DNA of 64,000 nt from PALSA-350 sp963834445. Lineage in GTDB: Bacteria > Acidobacteriota > Terriglobia > Terriglobales > Acidobacteriaceae. A model generated the notes under the pieces. That model did no database searches and was not told the DNA's origin. It saw only the letters and a program-made list of their open reading frames with translations. The stretch covers positions 62,001-126,000 of the forward strand of contig CAWIBU010000001.1 in assembly GCA_963834445.1 (NCBI GenBank), read 5' to 3'. Of this stretch, positions 51,012 to 58,949 are shown piece by piece; the first letter of the stretch is position 1, and every line of letters begins with the position of its first letter. Made by a program: the position numbers and the translations under genes.

Positions 51012-54000
51012 ATGATTACTGCAAGCGCCCACCCGGGTAGCCGCCGCCTCGCGTTTTTCTTCCTGCTCAGCGTATTTCTGCTCGCCCTGCCGGCCACATC
51101 GTTCGCCCAGGGCTATTTCGGCACCGTGAGCGGAGTGGTCACCGACCCCTCGGGTGCAGTGATCGCGAACGCGAAGGTGACGCTGGTCGACCAGGAGAAG
51201 GGCTTCACCTTCGATGGCAAGAGCGATGCGGCCGGCCGTTACCTCTTCCGCGCCGTGCCGCCCGGGGTCTACCGGGTCTTGGCCGAGGCGCCAGGCTTCT
51301 CGCAGCAGGAGAAGACCAATATCCGCGTGGATGTGAGCACGAATCCATCGGCGAATCTGCGCATGAAGATCGGCTCCACAGCATCGGTCGTTGTCACCGC
51401 CGACGATCAGCGCCTGGATACGGATGATGGAACCGGCGCCACGACGATCAACCGGAACCTGATTAACAACCTGCCGCTGATCGACCGTTCGGTGATGGAG
51501 CTGGCCTACCTGGCGCCGGGTACGACCAACGTCGACGATCAATGCGACATCAACTGCACCGGGACGAACTTCACCTCGAACGGCAGCCGCAACTCGACCG
51601 CGGATGTGCTGATGGACGGCGCGACGGTCACCAACTTTGAGCCCAATGGCGGCGTGACGCAAATTACCTATGTACCCTCGCCGGAAGCGGTGGACGAGAT
51701 GCGCGTCGTGCAGTCGAACTTCAGCGCCGAGTATGGTTTTTCTGGCGGCTCGATCGTGAACATGGTCACGCGTTCGGGCACCGATCAGTTTCATGGAGAA
51801 GTCTACGACTTTGCCCGCAATACCATTACCGACGCCAACAACTGGTTCAATGACCAGGCCGGCATTCCACTGCCGCCGGTACACCGGCAGGAGTTTGGCG
51901 GCACGTTCGGCGGCCCCATCTGGCGTAAGAAGATTTACTTTTTCTTCGACTACGACGGCACGCGCCAATCGACTGCGGGCACTTACCAGGCCGGTGTTCC
52001 CTCCGCCGCGGAGCGCAACAACGGCGACTTTGGCGAAGTGTGCGGCGCTGCCGGCGGCACATTCGATGGTACGGGCCTGTGCACAGTGGCCGCAGGCCAG
52101 ATCTACGATCCGTATGTGGCTAGCTACGTCTCGACCGACCAGGGAGCGGGCCCGTTGCGCCCCAACTTCATCCCATATAACAACATGAGCACCTACGCGA
52201 GCCCTGGTAACGCGGCCGCGAACCTGCCCGCGGGCCCGGGAAATCTGATCGATCCGGTCGCTCAAAACATGATGAAGCTCTATCCCAATCCCCAGTCCAA
52301 CGTGCCGAACGGAACGATCTACGATAACTGGATCGCTTCCGGCGCGAGCAGTTCGCCGAACGATCAGTACGACATCAAGATCGACTACCGCATCAACGAG
52401 AAGAACCTGCTGAGCGGCAAGTATTCTCGCCAGTGGACCAGTTCTCACCCTTTCAATTGCTTCGGCAATTTCGTCGATCCATGCGCGGGCGGCAAAAACA
52501 TGTCGGGAACGCACCTTTTTGCGCTCAACGATACGCATACCTTCAGTCCGACACTGTTGCTGACCACAATCCTCGGCTTCACACGCGGCATGGAGAATAT
52601 CGATGCCTATAACGGCGCGGGTGGCGTAACCGATCCGCTGGGCAAGCTGGGTTTCCCGGGGTATCTCAATTCCAACGGCTTTGTCGGCGTCCCGGCAATC
52701 TTTATCAACACTTACTACTCGGCTGGATACACGAGTCTGGGCGGCGACCCTTACGGCAACTACCGGCAGGGGCAGGATACCGGACAGCTCACGGTGGCCC
52801 TGGACAAGGTGCTCGGGGCGCACGACCTGAAGGTCGGGTTTGAAGGCCGGATACACCAGATGAACTACATCCAGACCAACGCACCGGAAGGCATCTTCAA
52901 CTTCGACGTGAGCGGTTCCTCGGGCTGCCCGTATACCTATGCGCAATGCGGCGGCGACTCGATGGCCAGTTTCATGATGGGGCAGGTCTCAACTACTCCC
53001 GGCGTCGGAAGCTATTACGAGATTCAGGATCGGCCGGCGACGGAAGATCACCAGTTTGCTGTCTACGGGCAGGAGAACTGGAAGGTCAATCCTAAGCTGA
53101 CCCTGAACCTGGGCTTGCGTTGGGACGTCTCCATTCCGCGGACGGATCGCTTCAATCGCCAGAACTGGTTCGACCCGACAGCGACGTACACCATTGGGGG
53201 CATCGCGGCTACGGGCGGTGAGGTCTTTGCCAGCGCAAAGCAGCGTCACATCGTGAACACGGATTTTCGCGATATTCAACCTCGATTTGGCTTTGCGTAT
53301 CTGGCGAGTCCGAAGACGGTATGGCGCGGTGGATACGGCATCTACTATTCGCAGTCGCGCAATGGCGCAAGCGGCGTCACCCCGTACGGTTCTCAGGGCT
53401 TCAATCAATCGACGAACATGATTCCGACGTTCAACAACGATGGCGCCACCGCGTATCTGCATCTGAGCAACCCCTATCCGAGCGGCCTGATCCAGCCGCC
53501 CGGTAACTCACTGGGCCTTTTGAACGATGTGGGTCTTGGCGCTACTGGGCCGTTGCGCAACATGGTGGCTACGCCCTACGAGGAGAGCTGGAGCTTCGGT
53601 TTTGAGCATCAGCTCCCATCCAATATGCAATTCAGCCTCACCTATGTGGGCAAGAAGGGCGTGCATCTCTACTTTTCCGGAGCCAACTACATCAACCACC
53701 TTGGACCTGAGGTGGAAGGTTATAGCGCCGATCAGGTAGCCAATCTCTTGAACTACGTCAACAATCCCTATGCCAACGTCATTACCAATGGCAATAGCTG
53801 CCTTTCTTCTCCGACTGTCCCACTGTTCCAACTACAGGAGCCCTATCCACAGTTCTCCTGCAACGGCGTTTCCACGGAAGCATGGCCGATCGGCTGGTCT
53901 ATGTACCACGCGATGCAGGCCGTGTTCCAGAAGAACCTCTCGAAGGGTTTGCAGGTGTACACGACTTACACCTGGTCAAAGTCGATGGACGATTCTTCGG

Positions 54001-54656
54001 TTCCCGACGACAACACGACTTTTCTAGGCAGCTTTACCAGTCTCCAGGATCCGAACAAGCCGTGGCTCGAAAGGAGCCTTTCCACCTTCGATATTCCGCA
54101 GCAGTTCCAGGTGAGCTACACGTGGCAACTGCCGATCGGGAGAAAGCAACTCCTCGGCGGCAATATGCCAGGGTGGCTGGACACGATTATCGGTGGCTGG
54201 AATACCAACGGGCAGTGGCGCGCCACAGAAGGACGGCCGATGAACTGGGGCACCTACGACGGCACCGCGCTGCCAACCTACGGAGGTCAGCGCCCGAACC
54301 TGGTGGGTAAGCCGCGCCGCACCGGCGGCAAGGACTCGAATTGGATCAACGGTTACGTTGCCAACCCGGAATCCCTACAGCTGCCGACCCCTTACACGCT
54401 TGGCAATGCTCCGCGTTCCGACGCATCGATCCGCGACCCAGGATCGTTCCAGGTGAACGCGAGCGTGAACAAGGTGTTTCCGCTCCCCTTCCGCGAAGGG
54501 ATGACGTTTGAACTGCGTCTCGAAGCCAATAATGCCTTTAACCATCCGACCTTCGGAACGCCTAATCAATCGATCGACGATCCCAACTTCGGCATCATCA
54601 ACTATACGTCGAACCAGCCTCGACAGGTGCAATTGGCAGGGAAGATCAACTTCTAA
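51012..54656 (+). CDS. Oar-like TonB-dependent receptor
   Basis: A 1,214-residue outer-membrane receptor. A signal peptide (FFFLLSVFLLALPATSFAQ) is followed by a carboxypeptidase-regulatory-like domain (FGTVSGVVTDPSGAVIANAK), a plug region (LPLIDRSVMELAYLAPGTTN, NSTADVLMDGATVTNF), and a large barrel with a C-terminal FELRLEANNAFNHPTF and RQVQLAGKINF ending. This layout is the typical acidobacterial Oar/SusC-like receptor for large substrates. Divergent from a GH18 gene, so uptake of chitin oligosaccharides is inferred. Confidence 0.9.
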   Translation: MITASAHPGSRRLAFFFLLSVFLLALPATSFAQGYFGTVSGVVTDPSGAVIANAKVTLVDQEKGFTFDGKSDAAGRYLFRAVPPGVYRVLAEAPGFSQQEKTNIRVDVSTNPSANLRMKIGSTASVVVTADDQRLDTDDGTGATTINRNLINNLPLIDRSVMELAYLAPGTTNVDDQCDINCTGTNFTSNGSRNSTADVLMDGATVTNFEPNGGVTQITYVPSPEAVDEMRVVQSNFSAEYGFSGGSIVNMVTRSGTDQFHGEVYDFARNTITDANNWFNDQAGIPLPPVHRQEFGGTFGGPIWRKKIYFFFDYDGTRQSTAGTYQAGVPSAAERNNGDFGEVCGAAGGTFDGTGLCTVAAGQIYDPYVASYVSTDQGAGPLRPNFIPYNNMSTYASPGNAAANLPAGPGNLIDPVAQNMMKLYPNPQSNVPNGTIYDNWIASGASSSPNDQYDIKIDYRINEKNLLSGKYSRQWTSSHPFNCFGNFVDPCAGGKNMSGTHLFALNDTHTFSPTLLLTTILGFTRGMENIDAYNGAGGVTDPLGKLGFPGYLNSNGFVGVPAIFINTYYSAGYTSLGGDPYGNYRQGQDTGQLTVALDKVLGAHDLKVGFEGRIHQMNYIQTNAPEGIFNFDVSGSSGCPYTYAQCGGDSMASFMMGQVSTTPGVGSYYEIQDRPATEDHQFAVYGQENWKVNPKLTLNLGLRWDVSIPRTDRFNRQNWFDPTATYTIGGIAATGGEVFASAKQRHIVNTDFRDIQPRFGFAYLASPKTVWRGGYGIYYSQSRNGASGVTPYGSQGFNQSTNMIPTFNNDGATAYLHLSNPYPSGLIQPPGNSLGLLNDVGLGATGPLRNMVATPYEESWSFGFEHQLPSNMQFSLTYVGKKGVHLYFSGANYINHLGPEVEGYSADQVANLLNYVNNPYANVITNGNSCLSSPTVPLFQLQEPYPQFSCNGVSTEAWPIGWSMYHAMQAVFQKNLSKGLQVYTTYTWSKSMDDSSVPDDNTTFLGSFTSLQDPNKPWLERSLSTFDIPQQFQVSYTWQLPIGRKQLLGGNMPGWLDTIIGGWNTNGQWRATEGRPMNWGTYDGTALPTYGGQRPNLVGKPRRTGGKDSNWINGYVANPESLQLPTPYTLGNAPRSDASIRDPGSFQVNASVNKVFPLPFREGMTFELRLEANNAFNHPTFGTPNQSIDDPNFGIINYTSNQPRQVQLAGKINF

Positions 54657-54988
54657 ATGCTGCATCGCGGAGCTTTCGGGAACAGATGAAATAACCGCCA
54701 GTTTAAGCCGTTGACTTTATGACACAATGGTGGTGACTTTTACTGTTCCCGAAACTTCATCCCCGAAAAGGTTCCAAGACATCACTTCTGCTCCAGCTCC
54801 AGGTGAATCGTCTGGGGCCTGGTCTCGCGTGCAGACTTAGGCCTGGGAGGCAATCACCTATGCCGCGCCACTTAGGAATCACGTGGACTGATACCGAGTG
54901 TCTGGCGTCAACTATTCCTTCCGCTTCCAGAAAAGGTATGTTGTCGCAGAATTACCTTGTGTATTACGCCGCCTCTTGTGCGCTATTT
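54657..54988. other. Gap with 81-base element bounded by a perfect 12-base inverted repeat
   Basis: TTTCGGGAACAG (54674-54685) and CTGTTCCCGAAA (54743-54754) are perfect inverted repeats 57 bases apart, starting 18 bases after the receptor stop. It contains a CAGATGAAATAACC motif (54682-54695). No gene is seen in the gap. Confidence 0.6.
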
Positions 54989-55408
54989 TCACTCCGGCAT
55001 TCGCACGGGAATGACCTTATTGCCGTGCCTGCGGTAGATTTTGAAATCGGCGTCGAGTGTAACCACCTCTGCCGCACGGTGCATCTCGGAAAGCCTGACA
55101 AGGCAAGCGTCGGCCAATGACATGGGACGGCTTCGGTATCGGCGCATCAGCGCTCGCAGGTCTGCCTGCTCCCGTTCGATGGCGATCGCGATCCGAATCA
55201 CTCCTCTTTCCAGCAGAGTAAAGAGAGAATCCGTATCGCGGCCCTCGCGTCGTAACAAAAATGCCGCCTCGGTCAGAACCGGCTCGCACGTGAGCAGCGG
55301 AGGCCGTAGTTCCTTCCATTGATCGACCGCCCATGCATGATACTGGACGTCGGCTGCCAGAAAGCTGACCAGTGGTCCGGTATCCAGCAGTCCGACTCGT
55401 TCCGTCAC
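54989..55408 (-). CDS. VapC-type PIN-domain toxin
   Basis: A 139-residue PIN-domain ribonuclease. The first acidic site is in VGLLDTGPLVSFL, followed by Glu in the CEPVLTEAAFLL segment and Asp residues in MSLADACLVRL and VVTLDADFKIY. It overlaps the antitoxin stop by four bases (ATGA). PIN toxins are Mg-dependent endoribonucleases. The module lies directly upstream of the transposase-remnant region. Confidence 0.9.
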   Translation of the reverse strand: MTERVGLLDTGPLVSFLAADVQYHAWAVDQWKELRPPLLTCEPVLTEAAFLLRREGRDTDSLFTLLERGVIRIAIAIEREQADLRALMRRYRSRPMSLADACLVRLSEMHRAAEVVTLDADFKIYRRHGNKVIPVRMPE

Positions 55409-55653
55409 TCCCCGAAGCCATCCATGTACTTCGGGTTGTGTGCAAGATCACGCGGTAATCCTTTGAGCGAGCCGGCGAGATCGGCGGCCAGATCGAAACT
55501 CGAAGAGGCGCGGGCGCGGGCGCGAGGCCGCAGAGCTGCTTCCAGGCTCTCGCGCACAACTACGGATTTTGCGACGCGCTTCGCCTTGGCGGCACGCTCC
55601 AACTCGGCCAGAAGCTCATCGGAGATCTTCAGTGAGATCGTCTGCATATGCAT
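55405..55653 (-). CDS. Ribbon-helix-helix antitoxin (VapB-like)
   Basis: An 82-residue antitoxin: MHMQTISLKISDELLAELER, then AAKAKRVAKSVVVRESLEAA is a typical ribbon-helix-helix unit, with a C-terminal toxin-binding tail. The ATG at 55653 is chosen; the open frame extends to 55683. Translation is coupled to the PIN toxin by a 4-base overlap. Confidence 0.85.
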   Translation of the reverse strand: MHMQTISLKISDELLAELERAAKAKRVAKSVVVRESLEAALRPRARARASSSFDLAADLAGSLKGLPRDLAHNPKYMDGFGE

Positions 55654-55769
55654 TATGGTAATACCCGCGGTTATGGAGCGCAATACCGCCGTGCGCGGCC
55701 TGAGAGTCCGGCGTGATGACAGTTGTCAGGAGATGCCGGACGAAATAGCCTTGTGGCTTTGGGGGATGC

Positions 55770-55789
55770 GGGACAGACGAAATAACCCC
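55770..55789. repeat. Dispersed motif GACAGACGAAATAACC (plus degenerate copy at 55734)
   Basis: GGGACAGACGAAATAACCCC at 55770-55789, with a shorter relative (CCGGACGAAATAGCC) beginning at 55735. Part of the family of TTTCGTCTG-type motifs in this window. Confidence 0.6.
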
Positions 55790-55901
55790 TAAATGGAACG
55801 GAAGAATGGTGTAATTCAGCTGTTTCAAGGGCAGACCCTAGAGGCATGTAGAAGACAAGGCAGGACAAGAATTACAAGGGATCGAAGGAGAGCATGGCCC
55901 G

Positions 55902-56092
55902 TTACACACCTGCCACGGAGCGTTTCTTCGGTCCGGGCTTCTGCCGGGTCAAAGGGCGATGTTCTTGCCTTTCCAGGGCGCGTGTGAATTCTGGTGAGCC
56001 AAGTGGTCGGCCGCTATAGGTGCTATCGCGGATGGCTTTTCGGCTTGCCTCGTGCTGAGTGGCCTGCAGGTAGGCGCGCCAGCTGCCGCTAG
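55902..56092 (-). pseudogene. REP-associated tyrosine transposase (RAYT), C-terminal remnant
   Basis: The frame ends with TYSGRPLGSPEFTRALERQE followed by a basic Lys/Pro/Arg tail, matching the C-terminal segment of Y1/HUH transposases of the RAYT class. The N-terminal catalytic domain (HUH) is missing because IS1380 copy 2 begins at 56093. Its presence fits the REP-like palindromes elsewhere in the window. Confidence 0.65.
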
Positions 56093-56221
56093 CCCGCATT
56101 TCTCACGATCAAGAGGCAGAACGGTGGGGGGCATTTAGAAAGTGGCTTGGAAAGGCCGTCTTTTCATGGCATAACTGCGTTGTCGAGACGTAGTGACAGC
56201 CGAAGAAGGGCGGCCTTTCTG

Positions 56222-56543
56222 ATGACAGAGTGTAGCCAAGAATCGTTTTCATTTACAGACCATTTTTCGCGTCGGGTGGAGGCAGGCTTTACCGCCGGTC
56301 AGGTTTCCAGCGACGGCGGAGCGCTGCTGTTGCGCGAGGTGGACCGCAAGATCAACCTGCTGGGTCGGCTGACGGGCAGCTTTGTCGACGGCCGATCGCC
56401 GTTGCTGGTCAAGCACCAGCTTTCTGAGATGCTGGCGCAGCGTATCTTCGGTCTGGCGTTGGGGTACGAAGACCTGAACGATCATGAGCAGTTGCGCTCC
56501 GATCCGCTGCTGGGGTTGCTCAGCGGCAAGCGCGATCTGGATA
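56222..56543 (+). pseudogene. IS1380 transposase, 5' fragment
   Basis: Residues 1-107 of the transposase, near-identical to copy 1 at 46648, ending at GKRDLD where IS21 DNA starts. The native continuation (KPLAGKSTLNRL...) is missing. Confidence 0.85.
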
Positions 56544-56582
56544 GGACACGACAACATCCGCGGTGCGGCGTACTTCGAGTGA
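56544..56582 (+). pseudogene. istA, last 12 codons only
   Basis: HDNIRGAAYFE and stop match the conserved C-terminal ending of IS21 IstA proteins. The rest of the gene is deleted. Confidence 0.6.
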
Positions 56583-56597
56583 GAGGAGACGAGCCCT

Positions 56598-57362
56598 ATG
56601 TTGCATCAACCCACCATCGAAAAACTCCTGGCCATGCATCTGGAACCCATGGTCGAGACCTGGCGCAACTTCGAACAGAACGAAGACGCCGCCCAACTCA
56701 GCTTCGACGAAAAGCTCTCCCTCATGGTCGACCGGTTGTGGACCTGGCGCCAGAACCTGGCGCTGGAAAGGCGGTTGCGTTACGCCAAGCTGAAAGGCAA
56801 CGCCTGCGTGGAAGACATCGACTACCGCGCCTCCCGCGGACTGGATCGCGCCCTGGTCCGCTCGCTGGTCAACGACTCCGGCTGGGTCAGCCGGCACGAG
56901 AACATCTTCCTTGTCGGTCCAACCGGCGTAGGCAAGAGCTGGCTGGCCTGCGCCTTGGCTCAGAAGGCCTGTCGCGACGGATATCTCGTACTCTACACCC
57001 GCGCCGCTGCGCTGTTCCGCGATCTGACCGTGGCACGCGCTGACGGCAGCTTGCGCAATCTGCTGGCTCGGCTCAGCCGGGTTGATGTCCTGGTGGTGGA
57101 TGACTGGGCCATGGCGCCCATGCAGGAATCCGAGCGGCGCGACTTCTGGGAAATCTGTGAAGAGCGTTATCAAACACGATCGACCATCCTGACTTCACAA
57201 GTTCCTGTCGCGCAATGGCACCAGCAGATCGGCGACGCCACCATCGCTGACGGCATCCTCGACCGGCTCGTACACAATGCTCATCGCATCGAGCTGCGCG
57301 GCGAGTCCATGCGCAAAACACGAGTCAAGAAAACAGAAAGCAAAGAGGAAAACGAAACCTGA
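56598..57362 (+). CDS. istB: IS21-family ATPase IstB
   Basis: A 254-residue AAA+ ATPase. Walker A is GPTGVGKSW (107-115), Walker B VLVVDDWAM, and the C-terminal Arg motif lies in the RIELRGESMRK segment. The N-terminus (TIEKLLAMHLEPMVETW) is typical of IstB. The gene itself is intact, with GAGGAG upstream of the ATG, but its partner istA is lost, so it cannot promote transposition alone. Confidence 0.9.
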   Translation: MLHQPTIEKLLAMHLEPMVETWRNFEQNEDAAQLSFDEKLSLMVDRLWTWRQNLALERRLRYAKLKGNACVEDIDYRASRGLDRALVRSLVNDSGWVSRHENIFLVGPTGVGKSWLACALAQKACRDGYLVLYTRAAALFRDLTVARADGSLRNLLARLSRVDVLVVDDWAMAPMQESERRDFWEICEERYQTRSTILTSQVPVAQWHQQIGDATIADGILDRLVHNAHRIELRGESMRKTRVKKTESKEENET

Positions 57363-57643
57363 CAAGATGGCGTTGCCGGCAACCCAAGCCTCTGCTGCTT
57401 CTGAAGGCGCTGGGGTGGGGCAAGGGGCTTCAAACGCCAGCCCCTTGCCCCACACCCCCATCCCCGCTCACCCCAAAAGAAAGCCTCGCTACGCTCGGGA
57501 AAAACCCTCTCCGCTTGACGATCCCGATCACTTCTCGCGACAATCTATCTCGCCAGCGTCGCTGCGCTCCGACCTTGATCGGAATCGCAGGAATCGTGAT
57601 CGGCTTCAGCCAGGAATGCTGATCGACATCACAGGAATCCGCA

Positions 57644-58609
57644 ACAAGATCAGCTACTCTTCGGAGTCTCTGGACCGCTTGTTGGGGGAGCTGTTTCTGG
57701 AGTCACACCGCAGTGCGCCGGAACAGATCGTGCTGGACCTGGACGCCACCGATATCCCGCTTTACGGTCATCAGCCGGAGCGCTTCTTCCACGGCTACTA
57801 TGGCAGCTACTGCTATTTGCCACTGTATATCTTTGCCGGCGACCAGTTACTGTGCGCGCGCCTGCGGGCGGCTAACCAGGATGCAGCCGCCGGTGCGGTG
57901 GAGGAAGTGAGCCGCATCGTTGCCCAACTGCGGCAGCGATGGCCGCAGACACGGATCGTGTTGCGCGCCGACTCCGGCTTCTGCCGTGAAGCGTTGATGG
58001 GCTGGTGCGAGGCCAACAAGGTGGATTATCTGTTTGGCTTGGCGCGCAACCGGCGGCTGCAGAAGATCATCGGCGCCCAGATGCAGCAAGCTCGTCTGCT
58101 TCACCAGAGCACCGCCAAGGCGGCGCGCGTCTTTACCAGCTTCCCCTATACCACGCGCCGCAGCTGGTCGCGCGACCGTCGCGTGGTGGCCAAAGCCGAG
58201 TATCTCGACAAGGGCGAGAACCCGCGCTTCGTGGTCACTTCGCTGACCCCGGAGCAATGGCCCGACCAGGCTCTTTACGAGAAGTTCTACTGCGCCCGTG
58301 GTGAAATGGAAAACCGCATCAAGGAACAGATGTGCCTGTTCGCTGACCGGCTGTCCAACCGACGAGATGAAGGGTAATCAGTTGCGCCTCTACTTCTCCG
58401 CAATGGCCTACACGCTGATGGAGGCCCTACGCCGACTGGGCCTCCAAGGCACCGAATGGGCGCAAGCTCAGGTCGATACCATCCGCCTCAAGCTGTTCAA
58501 GATCGGCGCCATCGTGCGCATCAGCGTGCGCCGCATCCTGCTTCAGCTCAACTCGGCTTATCCCTGGAAAGAACTCTTCACACAAGCCTTCCATGCCCTG
58601 CGCTGCTGA
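57644..58609 (+). pseudogene. IS1380 transposase, 3' fragment with frameshift
   Basis: Residues matching copy 1 from KISYSSESLDRL to the end. One extra A near 58356 (CTGTCCAACC in place of CTGTCCACC) shifts the frame after RLS, so the last ~85 residues lie in the +1 frame, to 58609. Confidence 0.85.
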
Positions 58610-58816
58610 AACTGCGGCGGGCGACCAATTCCAAGTCCACCTTGACCCAACCCCGGCTGGGCGGAGCCATGCCAAAATGACTCTCGCTCACCACCAAACA
58701 GGTCGTCGCACGCCAGAAATTATCTCGGTCGACCAACCCATCACTCCCAAGCGCGGCAACGGAGGGTATCGCACCGTCGATCCTGGCGCAAAATCGTTTA
58801 TGGTGAGAAATGCGGG

Positions 58817-58946
58817 TTAAGCCCTGGGACACACGTGCTCCGCCCTGTGTCGGTTGCGTGTGTGGCTGGGCGTCGTTCTCCTTGGTCTGCGCCCTTCCCT
58901 CCGCTGGCTCCGCGGAAGTCTTACCTTCGTTGTTCGTCAGCTTCAT
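58817..58946 (-). pseudogene. Second group II intron RT, first 43 codons only
   Basis: The frame starts MKLTNNEGKTSAEPAEGRAQ and continues TKENDAQPHTQPTQGG. This is the N-terminal peptide typical of another group II intron reverse-transcriptase family (xxEGRxxxKGNxxQ type). IS1380 copy 2 replaces the rest. It suggests a second intron partly present here. Confidence 0.55.
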
Positions 58947-58949
58947 AGG

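Larger units (their letters stand above)
56544..57643 (+). mobile_element. IS21-family element fragment (3' half)
   Basis: Begins with the last codons of istA (ending DNIRGAAYFE and stop), then the intact istB, and ends with three TGATCG...AGGAAT repeats at 57576, 57597 and 57620, the multiple terminal sites typical of IS21. The 5' half, including most of istA, is absent. Confidence 0.75.
56093..58816 (+). mobile_element. IS1380-family insertion sequence, copy 2 (broken chimera)
   Basis: Both terminal repeats are present (CCCGCATTTCTCAC at the left end, inverted copy ending at 58816). But 63 bases of the transposase gene (counterpart of 46264-46326) are replaced by 1,100 bases of IS21 DNA (56544-57643), and a single extra A (near 58356) shifts the frame. 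Flanks differ (CTAG left, TTAA right), so there is no target duplication. Dead element. Confidence 0.85.

Noticed and set aside
50958..52946. A 662-codon open frame on the minus strand
   Set aside because: It is exactly antisense to the TonB-dependent receptor, has no domain signature, and arises from the high GC content.
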